Shown here: piece after piece, positions 1-7,021 of the stretch
How the letters are laid out: every line of letters starts with the position of its first letter
How positions within the stretch are numbered: the stretch's first letter is position 1
Assembly (NCBI GenBank): GCA_036939755.1
Contig: JALLAZ010001142.1
Coordinates: 1-10,022 of the forward strand
Origin: Stephanodiscus triporus
Lineage: Eukaryota; Bacillariophyta; Thalassiosirophyceae; Thalassiosirales; Thalassiosiraceae
Length of the DNA stretch: 10,022 bases
Direction of reading: 5' to 3'
Position numbers and translations under genes: made by a program
The notes under the pieces: generated by a model
Databases searched by the model: none
What the model saw: the letters and a program-made list of their open reading frames with translations, nothing else
Told to the model about the DNA's origin: nothing

Positions 1-268
1 ATTTAGCGACGCCAGAAAAAATCTGGCCTCGCTCACAAAAACCAAAAAAGAATTAGGAGTACGATACGGCATCACCCAATGTGCTTTTTTTTGGGAGGTT
101 GCTTGTGAGCTAAAAATCCCTACGAGCACTTTTCCCTCCGGTAGCACACTCGTACGCACAAGAGACCTGTGACGGTGACAGACCAAAAAATCCCACCCGT
201 AGCTTGCGCGGTCGTAACCCCATTTTTGCAAAAGATTATGATTCGGAAGCTCCACATCATCATTCATC
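1..268. other. Non-coding upstream region of the methyltransferase gene
   Basis: No open frame of note ends or begins here on either strand. The stretch holds a hairpin at 6-32, an eight-T run at 85-92, and A-rich/C-rich low-complexity words. The last bases before the ATG at 269 are a CAT-rich pyrimidine-containing leader. It is presumably the promoter and 5' leader of the gene starting at 269, but I see no recognisable TATA box or initiator, so the promoter role rests on position only. Confidence 0.4.
6..32. repeat. Hairpin-forming inverted repeat
   Basis: GCCAGA (11-16) pairs with TCTGGC (22-27) across an AAAAA loop. One C/C mismatch (10/28) further out, GCGA (6-9) pairs with TCGC (29-32). 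This gives a ten-pair interrupted stem. It lies about 240 bp before the first start codon. Its function is unknown. It could belong to the end of a gene outside the window or be chance. Confidence 0.5.
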
Positions 269-1266
269 ATGGTTCATTCAAAATTCACACCCGATCCGTT
301 GTGCTATGTTCCCATTAATTCCAAATTGAAATGTGAAGAGGAATGGACCCCCGTCTATGGAACTGACGAATCCGATGATGACGACTTTCATCATTGCAGC
401 CCAATCACATTCCACATTACACTGCCCACTAGGCATCATTATGTGAAACTGAGTTTCAACTGCCAAGACAAATCCTCCGGTGTCCTACTCCCATCGGAAC
501 CGGTGGCATTACCCAGCGCTGACAATGCTGACAATGAAAACATGAGCGATCCCTTCTTTTTCGAAAAGGGTTTTTATCTTGAGGCCAAGACTGGGTTCCA
601 GCCTTGGCCAGGCACGAGATTGATGATAGAAGCATTCACGTGCATGAAGAACAAAAGAATGGAATATTGGCAAACGAGATTGGCGAGTAAGGATCTAACA
701 ATTCTGGAAGTTGGGGCGGGTGTTGGCATCGTTGGTGCATGCCTTGCCGCCGTCGGGGGCAACGTTTTGCTTACAGATCTTCAAGTTCTCGTTGAGCACA
801 GCATTGGACCAAATTTAAAGCGTAATGAGCACCGCGTGAACAAAGACAATGCTCGTGGGAAGCACCTCGACTTTTTTCTTGGATCTCACGAATGCTCTCG
901 CATTGAAGATGGATGGGCCCAGGCCGCAGTTCTTGATTGGTTAGAACCCATCGCGGAGCAGCTACCTCACACAACTTCTTCTGCCTTTGATGTCATTGTT
1001 GCGTGTGATTGTATGTGGATGCGGAAGCTCATTGATCCATTGTTTTCGGTGATAACGACATTATTTCAACACAAGAAAAAACCATCATTTTATTCACTTA
1101 CCAACGCAGAAATAGGATGGGAGTGTTCATTGGCATGGAAGAGTTGTTGGAACAAATCGTGCAAAGAGGTTGGGGTGTTGAGTGTGTAGCTTGGCGGATA
1201 ATTGCTGTGGAGGGAGATGGCGAGCAGGATCTCCATCTCTTTGAAATCACGCCTGCGAAATCATAA
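269..1266 (+). CDS. Family-16-type protein lysine methyltransferase, frame broken at an A-run
   Basis: Seven-beta-strand SAM-dependent methyltransferase of the METTL21/FAM86 (Methyltransf_16) kind, which usually methylates lysines of proteins such as chaperones or elongation factors; the substrate here is unknown. Seen: a WPG block (residues 113-115), motif [13 protein letters not shown] (145-156) with acidic D170 at the end of the next strand (LLTD), and the [10 protein letters not shown] block (241-250) matching the family's D-x-[IV]-x-x-[SA]-D motif. The ATG at 269 gives a divergent acidic N-terminus of about 100 residues before the domain. The frame as written stops at 1189 with an unlike tail. 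Moving by -1 at the A-run 1076-1081 restores a family-like end (TYQRRNR, then [15 protein letters not shown] and DLHLFEI) closing with TAA at 1264-1266, about 332 residues in all. One missing A would explain it: a sequencing error or a real lesion. The family is fairly sure; the functional state is not. Confidence 0.75.
1076..1081 (+). other. Frameshift point in the methyltransferase gene (six-A homopolymer)
   Basis: The run of six A follows AAG in the reading frame (AAG AAA AAA CCA). Reading with seven A instead continues [15 protein letters not shown], which matches how this family continues after its [10 protein letters not shown] block. The unshifted frame gives an unrelated tail and a stop at 1187-1189. 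The shifted frame is open from 1081 to the TAA at 1264. Confidence 0.75.
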
Positions 1267-1810
1267 TGTATCAATAGTTGCAAACTTGCAAGAAAAAACG
1301 GAAAATCCAATCACTGCAGAAGTATCCCATGAAGGTTTCTATGCGCTGCAGAATGAAGCAAGTGGTTCAGACAGAATAGCATGAATATCAGCCAAAAGTT
1401 ATATGCTGCACAGATGAGTGTTTTGTTGTCACAGCAATTGTTGACAAATATTTCTGTTCGTCGTTTACTGTAAGCTGCCCAGAAGACTCAATCAAAATTG
1501 ACTGTCCTCCTCAATCCAAATAATTCAGATTGATACAGAAATATTGGGCAGGTTAAAAAATACTGAAAAGAACGCCCTCCAAATCTCCGAACACATCGTC
1601 CACTATTTTCCAGTGGTGGAACTAAGACCGTTGAAGACGATCAGCATATTGCGCTGCCTGAAGAGCGACTTCTACCGTCGCATGTTAGCATCTAGCTCGT
1701 TGGCGGTGTTGTTGGGACTATACGATTCTTGCTCAATGGCTGTCGCTGTTTTGGTAGCGGAGTTTTATCACTTATAATTCACGTGCATTATACTCTGTTT
1801 TCCCTGTCTT
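1267..1810. other. Convergent intergenic region, no gene seen
   Basis: This lies between the 3' ends of the methyltransferase gene (+) and the TPR gene (-), so it must carry both 3' UTRs. The longest open frame (1544-1777, +) has no ATG at its start (TTG) and no recognisable content. The base composition is AT-rich compared with the neighbouring TPR gene. An 11-bp inverted repeat (AATATTTCTGT at 1447-1457, ACAGAAATATT at 1535-1545) is the only structure noted and may be chance. Confidence 0.5.
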
Positions 1811-3769
1811 CTACCCCTGCATTCTCTTTTGCATCTCCTTGTTCATCCTCATCTCAGCGAATCCGAGTGCTTGCTTGATCTGCTTGTTTTTCGGCTCTAT
1901 CCTCTGTGCCGATGCCAACGAAGCGATGGCCTCATCGTACCTCCCCATAGCGTGCAACGCCAGCCCCTTTCGGAAAATTCCCTTGACGTACGTCGGATCC
2001 AGCCTCTCCGCATCCGTCCCGTCCTTCAGTGCCTTCTCGTGATGGCCCAACTTCAAGAAGCACGCCGATCGATTAGACAGCACGATGTGCCTCGGAAATA
2101 ATTGCTCGACCTTGGAGGAGGCGGAAGATGGCGACGACGACCCGATCCGACCTCCACCGCTGCTCGTTGACGACAGTGCCTCGTTCACGGAAGTCGCGTC
2201 CGGAAGCTTCGCGGCATTATCAAGCGCAATGGTGTAAAATAGCAATGCCTGCGCGTACTCGCCCACGGCGAACGCCTCGTTGCCCTTCGCCTTCTGATCT
2301 TCGATGCATTCGATTATGGCATCGATCTCCTCCCTAGTCTTCGACGCGTAGACCTCCTCGACGACCTCGTCGTCGTCGTCTTTGCCGTCATCGGCGGGTT
2401 CGTCCCTCGAGGCGACCAACGCCGCGGCGTCACCAACTTCGTCGGCATCGTTGGCGTCGTCGCCGGCAGCCCCCCCGTCGGACGACGCCCCCCCCTCGAT
2501 CCGAATCGCTCCCTTCAACGCCCCATCAAGCGCCTCGTGTATCTTACCCTTCTTCTCCTCCAGGAGGCATAGGTCCCGTTCCGTCATTGGCCTCGCTCCC
2601 GCCTTCGTCCCCCTCGTTTCGGTCGACGATAGCACCCTCTCGGTCACGAACTCGCCGTCGACGACGCTAGTTACGAACTGCACCTCCTCGCGAGACGCGT
2701 TCCCCACGGGCGCCGCGCCGAGCGCGACGTAATCGATCGCACCGGTCGTCTCGAGGTCGACGTACCCGTCGCGGTAGGTCGAAACGCGCATGTTCGACAC
2801 CCCCGCGTGGTAAATCTTGTCCTCCCCGTCCTGTCCCCAGTAGAGCGTCGTGGTCGGACCGGAATTGGTATCCCGTACGAGTCGCGGCACGTTCTTCCCC
2901 GACGGCGAATCGCGGAATTGCAGGTCGAGGCCGTCGCATAGATCGGCCTGGACCGTGACGACCGTGGCGTCGTCCCCGACCGCGATGATCGTCAAGCCCG
3001 TGCAGTGCAACGCCTCCACGACGCCCGTGATTATCTTGCACCTGATGACCACGGTGCAATCGTGGATGTTGCAAAGGACCAGCTTGATTATGCCGTGCAC
3101 GATCCTGGGCTTCTTGTCGTCCTCCGAGGGCATCTCGTCGTTCTCGGCGTCGTCCGCGTAGGATTTGGGCTTTACCGGGGCATTCGTCGGCGCGACGCTC
3201 TCCAGGTTGGACAGGTCCTGGGTCAGCACGATCCTGCCAGGTCCCCTCGTGTCGGAGATGCGCAGCACCCGCTTCCCCGCGCGGAACATGTCGCGGGTGA
3301 CGTACCTGACCTCGACCTCCCCCGTAGATTCGCCGCCGCGATCGTTCTGGTCGCGGCCGCGGGCGTCGTCGTCGTCGTCGTCGTCGTCGTCGACGACGAC
3401 AGGCCCGAGCAATCCCCTCAGCTCCTCGGCGACCCCCTCCTCCCTCCTGCGATACGAATCGAGGACCCTCCTCGCCTTCCGGACGTCCCTCGCCTTCGCT
3501 CGCTCCTCGGCCTCGGCCGCCGACGAGGCGTGTCGGCCGTCGAGTCCGAGCGCGGTGTCGCCGGCCCTGCGATCGGCCTCGTCGTCCTCCTCGACCCGAC
3601 GGGACAGTTCGGCCGCGCGCTTGTCCCACGTGGAATAGTCGGTGCGGCCGGCGATGCCCTTGATCATCGTCGTCTCCGTCGTCGTCGTCGTCATAGTTGG
3701 TGTGGCGTCGGCGGCGACGGTGGAGGCGGCGGAGGCGGGGGGGGATGTGAAGGCGGTCGTCGTCGTCAT
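1811..3769 (-). CDS. C-CAP/cofactor C-like domain and TPR co-chaperone-like protein
   Basis: A predicted 652-residue cytosolic adaptor. The start is the first in-frame ATG (3769-3767); the frame stays open upstream to 3871 but only with a TTG. Order: Thr/Ala-rich N-terminus; a DYSTWDK motif (44-50), as seen before the TPRs of RPAP3/SPAG1-type proteins; a charged, probably coiled region; D127-D135; a beta-helix resembling the C-terminal domain of cyclase-associated protein and tubulin cofactor C (about 155-330, core from RIVHGIIKLVLCNIHDCTVV at 222); an acidic linker (436-472); three TPRs (about 490-640). The TPRs align with HOP TPR1 and keep all five carboxylate-clamp residues: K493, N497, N566, K596, R600. 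That predicts binding to EEVD tails of Hsp70/Hsp90. A Ser/Gly insert separates TPR1 from TPR2. A tubulin or actin link through the beta-helix is inference. It is GC-rich and intronless. The domain calls are strong; the exact role is unknown. Confidence 0.85.
   Translation of the reverse strand: MTTTTAFTSPPASAASTVAADATPTMTTTTTETTMIKGIAGRTDYSTWDKRAAELSRRVEEDDEADRRAGDTALGLDGRHASSAAEAEERAKARDVRKARRVLDSYRRREEGVAEELRGLLGPVVVDDDDDDDDDARGRDQNDRGGESTGEVEVRYVTRDMFRAGKRVLRISDTRGPGRIVLTQDLSNLESVAPTNAPVKPKSYADDAENDEMPSEDDKKPRIVHGIIKLVLCNIHDCTVVIRCKIITGVVEALHCTGLTIIAVGDDATVVTVQADLCDGLDLQFRDSPSGKNVPRLVRDTNSGPTTTLYWGQDGEDKIYHAGVSNMRVSTYRDGYVDLETTGAIDYVALGAAPVGNASREEVQFVTSVVDGEFVTERVLSSTETRGTKAGARPMTERDLCLLEEKKGKIHEALDGALKGAIRIEGGASSDGGAAGDDANDADEVGDAAALVASRDEPADDGKDDDDEVVEEVYASKTREEIDAIIECIEDQKAKGNEAFAVGEYAQALLFYTIALDNAAKLPDATSVNEALSSTSSGGGRIGSSSPSSASSKVEQLFPRHIVLSNRSACFLKLGHHEKALKDGTDAERLDPTYVKGIFRKGLALHAMGRYDEAIASLASAQRIEPKNKQIKQALGFAEMRMNKEMQKRMQG
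3365..3400 (-). repeat. Trinucleotide tract (GTC)9(GAC)3 encoding Val3-Asp9
   Basis: Nine GTC units (3365-3391) run directly into three GAC units (3392-3400) on the plus strand. Read on the minus strand within the TPR gene they encode three Val and then nine Asp. Because GTC and GAC are reverse complements, the junction is itself a perfect 18-bp palindrome. Length variation between strains would be expected. Confidence 0.85.
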
Positions 3770-4011
3770 CGTCTTAGCTCTGGCTGTAAACTTTTCGACT
3801 TTAGGGTTCGTGTTGTTTTTTTCGTGAAGCGGGATTTGGCGGGATGGAGCTTCGATCGCCAAAACCCTCAACTCTCACTTAGCGAAGCCTGCGTCACACT
3901 ACACAGTCCTTTTCACCAACCGACCATATTTTTTTTTTTTATCCCCACACGCACGCGTAATTCGGCGTCGCGTCGGCCCCCGTTCAGGCGTCGGCCCAGC
4001 AACAAAGGACG
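3770..4011. promoter_or_regulatory. Divergent promoter between the TPR gene and the AsnRS gene
   Basis: The two ATGs face away from each other with 242 bp between them, so both 5' leaders and promoters must lie here. Visible elements: a 12-T run at 3929-3940 of the poly(dA:dT) kind that disfavours nucleosomes; TTTGGCGGGA at 3835-3844, matching the E2F/DP consensus; and TTTAGGGTT at 3810-3818, resembling a plant telobox. Both start codons sit in the same 13-base context, GACGATGACGACG. Element identities are by consensus match only. Confidence 0.6.
3835..3844 (+). promoter_or_regulatory. Possible E2F/DP binding site
   Basis: TTTGGCGGGA matches the classical E2F consensus (TTTSGCGS-type). It lies 66 bp upstream of the TPR gene start and 168 bp upstream of the AsnRS start. 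A single 10-base match in GC-rich DNA is suggestive only. Confidence 0.35.
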
Positions 4012-6274
4012 ATGACGACGTCACGATCGTCGAAGAACGACAACGACAAGAAGAACGACAATCGGTCCGCGAAGAGGATGGCGTCCCGCGCTTGCCGCCT
4101 CGCGGCGGCGATCGCCGCGTCGTCGTCGTCGTCGTCGTCGTCGGCCGTCGCGTGCCGCGCAGCGGGGGGCGTCGTCGTCGTCGTCGAGGCGGCGTCGGTC
4201 GGACCGTCGCGTTGGCACGCGACGCGGCGCGCGTCGGCGGCCTCCTTCGTCCTACCCGACCGTCGCGGCGAGGGAGGAGGAGGCGGCGCGATCGTCCCGA
4301 GGATCGCCGCGAGGAGGGGCAGCTGGACTAGGGCCGGCGTCGGGGGCGTCGGGGTCGTCGGGGTCGGCGGTCCCGCCGAGGACGCGGACGGGACCGTCGT
4401 CGTCGCCGTCGTCCCGCCGCCGCCGCCGCCGCCGTCTTCGTCGTCGTCCCCTCGCAGGGTCAAGACCGCGTCGGCGACCGTGTCCGACGAGGTCGTGTCC
4501 GTCAAGGGGTGGGTCAGGACCGTGCGCAAACAGAAGACCCTCGCGTTCGTGGAGGTGAACGACGGCTCGAGCATGGGCGGCATACAGTGCGTGTTGCCTT
4601 TCGACGTAGTCGACGAGGCCACGATGATGGGTGAGTTTTTTCGAGGCGGTGTGGCGTCGTTCGTAGTTTTTGGTCGCTGTCTTGCATGCCTCGAAACGGA
4701 CGTACACCGCGCGCCCCCCTCACCGCATCTCGCTTGCTCGTTTTCGTATTGTGGCGATAATACGCGTCCGCCGCGTGACTTTCCACGTATCCCCCCCAGA
4801 AATCGACAAGCTGACAACCGGATCCTCCGTCCACGCAGTCGGCAAGATCGTGGTATCCCAGGGGGGGAAGCAATCCTTCGAGATGTCCGCCACGTCCCTG
4901 CGCATCGTCGGCCAGTGCCCCGGAGAAACCTACCCCCTCGCGAAGAAGCGTCACTCCCTAGAGTACCTCCGCACCATCGCCCACCTCCGTCCGAGGACGA
5001 ACACCATAGCGGCCGTGGCGCGCGTTCGCTCGACCCTCGCGGGGGCGATACACGCGTACTTCCAGTCCGGGGGATTCCGATACGTGCAGACGCCGCTCAT
5101 CACCGCGTCCGACTGCGAGGGGGCGGGGGAGATGTTCCGCGTCACGACCCTGGACGTCGACGACGTCGCGTCCCTGCCTCGCGCGAAAGACGCCGAAACC
5201 GGCCTTACGCTCCCCGGTGTCGACCACTCCCGCGATTTCTTCGGGAAGGCGGCGTTCCTCACCGTGTCCGGACAGCTCGGCGGGGAGGCGTACGCGTGCG
5301 CCCTGGGGGACGTTTACACCTTCGGGCCGACGTTCCGGGCCGAGAACTCCCAGACCGCGCGTCACCTCGCGGAATTCTGGATGGTCGAGCCGGAGATGGC
5401 CTTCGCGGACCTAACGTCCGCGATGGACAACGCCGAGGGGATGCTCAAGTACGTCGTGGGGAAGGCGCTGGAGGAGTGCGACGAGGACCTGACGTTCTTC
5501 GCGAATTTCTTCGACAAGGGCCTGCGGGGACGATTGGAGAAGCTCGTGAACACGCCGTTCGTGCGGCTACCGTACAGGGACGCGATCGCGTACCTGAGGG
5601 AGGAGATAGGGAAGGACCCGTCCAAGTGGCAGTTCCCGGAGGTGGAGTTCGGTACCGACCTGGCCACGGAGCACGAGCGGTGGCTGGCGGAGAAGAAGTT
5701 CGAGAGCGCCGTCTTCGTTTACAACTACCCAAAGAAGATCAAGGCGTTTTACATGCGAGACAACGACGACGATGGCGGGGAGACGGTTAATGCGATGGAC
5801 CTGCTCGTGCCCGGAGTTGGTGAGCTCGTGGGTGGTAGTCAGAGGGTAAGTCCCGTTCAGGAATGATTTTGAGTTTGTCCTTGATACTCGTGACGTGTTT
5901 GCAGCACCTCATGCTGTCTCTCTCTGTCCAACCTATTTCATCCAGGAGGAGCGATTGGATGTCCTCGTGGAGAAGATGAAGGAGCTGAATCTTAACATCG
6001 ACGACTACTGGTGGTACCTAGACCTTCGTCGGTTCGGATCCGTCCCACATGCGGGATATGGACTTGGTGAGCAACCAGAAATCACATTAAATCAAATGCA
6101 GTAGACTCGTATCTGTTACCTTGTCCAATTCAACCAAGTTTGCGTTTCTAATTGCTGTTTTATGATGCATTTTGGCACCAAGGATTCGAGCGTCTTGTCA
6201 CCTACGTGTGTGGGATTGAGAATATCCGTGATGCCATCGCCTTCCCTCGTTACCCTGGTAATGCCGAGTTTTGA
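4012..6274 (+). CDS. asnS-like: Asparaginyl-tRNA synthetase, organelle-type, four exons
   Basis: A class IIb synthetase that charges tRNA-Asn with Asn using ATP. Exons 4012-4630, 4800-5845, 5946-6066 and 6183-6274 join in frame to 625 residues. Residues 1-158 are a Ser/Ala/Arg/Pro-rich presequence with poly-Ser (37-44), poly-Val (54-58) and poly-Pro; a second Met stands at 23. An OB-fold tRNA-binding domain follows from about 160 ([20 protein letters not shown]). The catalytic domain reads like E. coli AsnRS almost throughout: [32 protein letters not shown], motif 2 [20 protein letters not shown] (380-399), [29 protein letters not shown], motif 3 GYGLGFERLV (592-601) and the end [10 protein letters not shown]. 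The bacterial-like core behind a presequence points to plastid and/or mitochondrion. ASAASF at 74-79 recalls a diatom plastid cleavage motif, but no clear signal peptide precedes it, so the destination is uncertain. Confidence 0.95.
4119..4144 (+). repeat. (TCG)n tract encoding poly-Ser in the AsnRS presequence
   Basis: Eight consecutive TCG codons encode Ser37-44 of the presequence. GTC-type units shortly after encode five Val, and a CCG tract near 4415-4434 encodes poly-Pro. These are the same CGT/GTC/TCG units seen in the divergent neighbour. Confidence 0.8.
4631..4799 (+). other. AsnRS intron 1
   Basis: 169 bp, GTGAGT...CAG, phase 1. It joins the OB-fold segments ...DEATMM and IDKLTTG through a split Glu codon, exactly as bacterial AsnRS reads at this place. 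The 3' end is pyrimidine-rich (seven C before AG). Confidence 0.9.
5846..5945 (+). other. AsnRS intron 2
   Basis: 100 bp, GTAAGT...CCAG, phase 0. It joins GELVGGSQR to [10 protein letters not shown], which is contiguous in bacterial AsnRS. Confidence 0.92.
6067..6182 (+). other. AsnRS intron 3
   Basis: 116 bp, GTGAGC...AAG, phase 1. It splits a Gly codon inside motif 3 (GYGLG/FERL). The acceptor follows a TCTAATTG branch-point-like word. Confidence 0.9.
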
Positions 6275-6382
6275 TGAGGTTGAAGTGTTAATGTGGGGAT
6301 GTTACGACCTAGTAAAGAAGAGTTTAATGTTGTGAATTAAGAGTCTCTAAAACTACCCTACACAATCTCGCTCTTCATTGCC

Positions 6383-6902
6383 CTAATCCATCGTCAGTTT
6401 TGCTTGGGTGGTGCTCGTGAAGTCGAGCTTGGATGCAGTGCTGATGGGAATGGGAGGAGAGAAGACACGAATCGATTAGACTCCAGCGCGACTAAAAACG
6501 TCGACTGCGCAATGCTTTTAAGAGAAGGACTACTCACATTGGCGAGCGAAGAGGAGAGCCTTGAATAATTTTACGACTCAGACGCCTGCTAAGCGACATG
6601 TTTGTCCCCAAAGGTGATTTCGGCTGGAGCTTTCCTTTGTTCCGGTGTGCTCCGTGGGCTCCGAACTGACTCCCATCGGCGACGGAAGTATTGCGCCCCG
6701 TCAAGTAAAGATGAGCCCCATCGGAGTTGAAGGCGGTCTGCTTGCGAGGAACTCTTAAGCTAGCATCTTCGGTTGTTCCATGCGCCTTGGCCTTTGTAGT
6801 CTTTCGAGGGACTCGGAAGCTAGCGGCTTCTATTTTGCCATGCTCCTTTGCCTTCGTCGCTGCTTCCTTTCCTGCGTTCGCTGCCCTCCTGTTCCCTGCC
6901 AT
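6383..6902 (-). CDS. Small basic repeat protein, two exons, function unknown
   Basis: Not recognised. Exon 1 (6902-6538) and exon 2 (6440-6383) join to 140 residues. The donor is GTGAGT at 6537. The acceptor follows CTAATCG and a long pyrimidine stretch ending CCCATCAG. The joined frame continues ITASKLDFTSTTQAKL and stops at TAG (6385-6383); without splicing the frame would end at once with TGA (6536-6534). The start is the ATG at 6902-6900. Residues 17-56 are two 20-residue units, KAKEHGKIEAASFRVPRKTT and KAKAHGTTEDASLRVPRKQT, 14 of 20 identical. The rest is Lys/Arg/Ser/Gly-rich with no membrane segment. The strong basic charge could suit nucleic-acid or polyanion binding, but that is only a composition argument. 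Its 3' end faces the AsnRS gene, and its 5' end faces the Myb gene 119 bp away. Confidence 0.6.
6441..6537 (-). other. Intron of the basic repeat protein gene
   Basis: 97 bp on the minus strand, GTGAGT...CAG, phase 2. It has a CTAAT branch-like word and a polypyrimidine tract before the acceptor. All the signals stand together, which is the main reason to accept this gene. Confidence 0.7.
6735..6854 (-). repeat. Tandem duplication of a 60-bp coding unit
   Basis: Two adjacent 60-bp units (6854-6795 and 6794-6735, minus strand) encode the paired 20-residue repeats containing RVPRK. Divergence is mostly non-frame-breaking substitution, consistent with selection on the protein. Confidence 0.75.
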
Positions 6903-7021
6903 CTTCCGTTTATTTCAAAAATAAAAAAGCCGAGCCGTTTTGTCTTGTGCTGGGACGTTTAAACATGCCAAAAACATTACTCTTGTCAGAGGATGGTCAT
7001 GAGTAAAAACACTACGATGTG
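6903..7021. promoter_or_regulatory. Divergent promoter between the basic repeat gene and the Myb gene
   Basis: 119 bp separate the two ATGs, which point away from each other. The stretch is AT-rich, with an A-rich run near the minus-strand gene (CAAAAATAAAAAAG, 6917-6930). No canonical box is certain. Such a short shared promoter suggests linked transcription. Confidence 0.5.

Noticed and set aside
1076..1090. Programmed -1 frameshift in the methyltransferase gene
   Set aside because: The heptamer does not fit the usual X-XXY-YYZ phase, since the codon after the two AAA is CCA. A single-base homopolymer error or mutation is simpler, so this is kept only as an alternative.
1447..1545. 11-bp inverted repeat (AATATTTCTGT / ACAGAAATATT)
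   Set aside because: AT-rich and short, and a spacer of 77 bases gives it no clear structure. Chance is a fair explanation.
1544..1777. Open frame in the 1.3-1.8 kb gap
   Set aside because: It starts with TTG, not ATG, has no recognisable sequence, and lies where two 3' UTRs converge.
2667..3629. Long arginine-rich open frame on the minus strand
   Set aside because: It overlaps the C-CAP/TPR gene in another frame. Arg/Gly-rich composition is what CG-rich coding DNA gives out of frame.
3770..3871. N-terminal extension of the TPR protein
   Set aside because: The frame is open but begins with TTG, and the first ATG is at 3769. The extension would occupy the promoter and has no conserved look.
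3005..4015. Long plus-strand open frame across the TPR gene and the promoter
   Set aside because: It is a shadow of the TPR gene on the opposite strand and has no domain. The open length comes from the GC-rich composition.
3984..4817. Minus-strand open frame over AsnRS exon 1 and intron 1
   Set aside because: It is antisense to a secure AsnRS exon and is low-complexity (Asp, Thr, Pro runs) from the triplet tracts.
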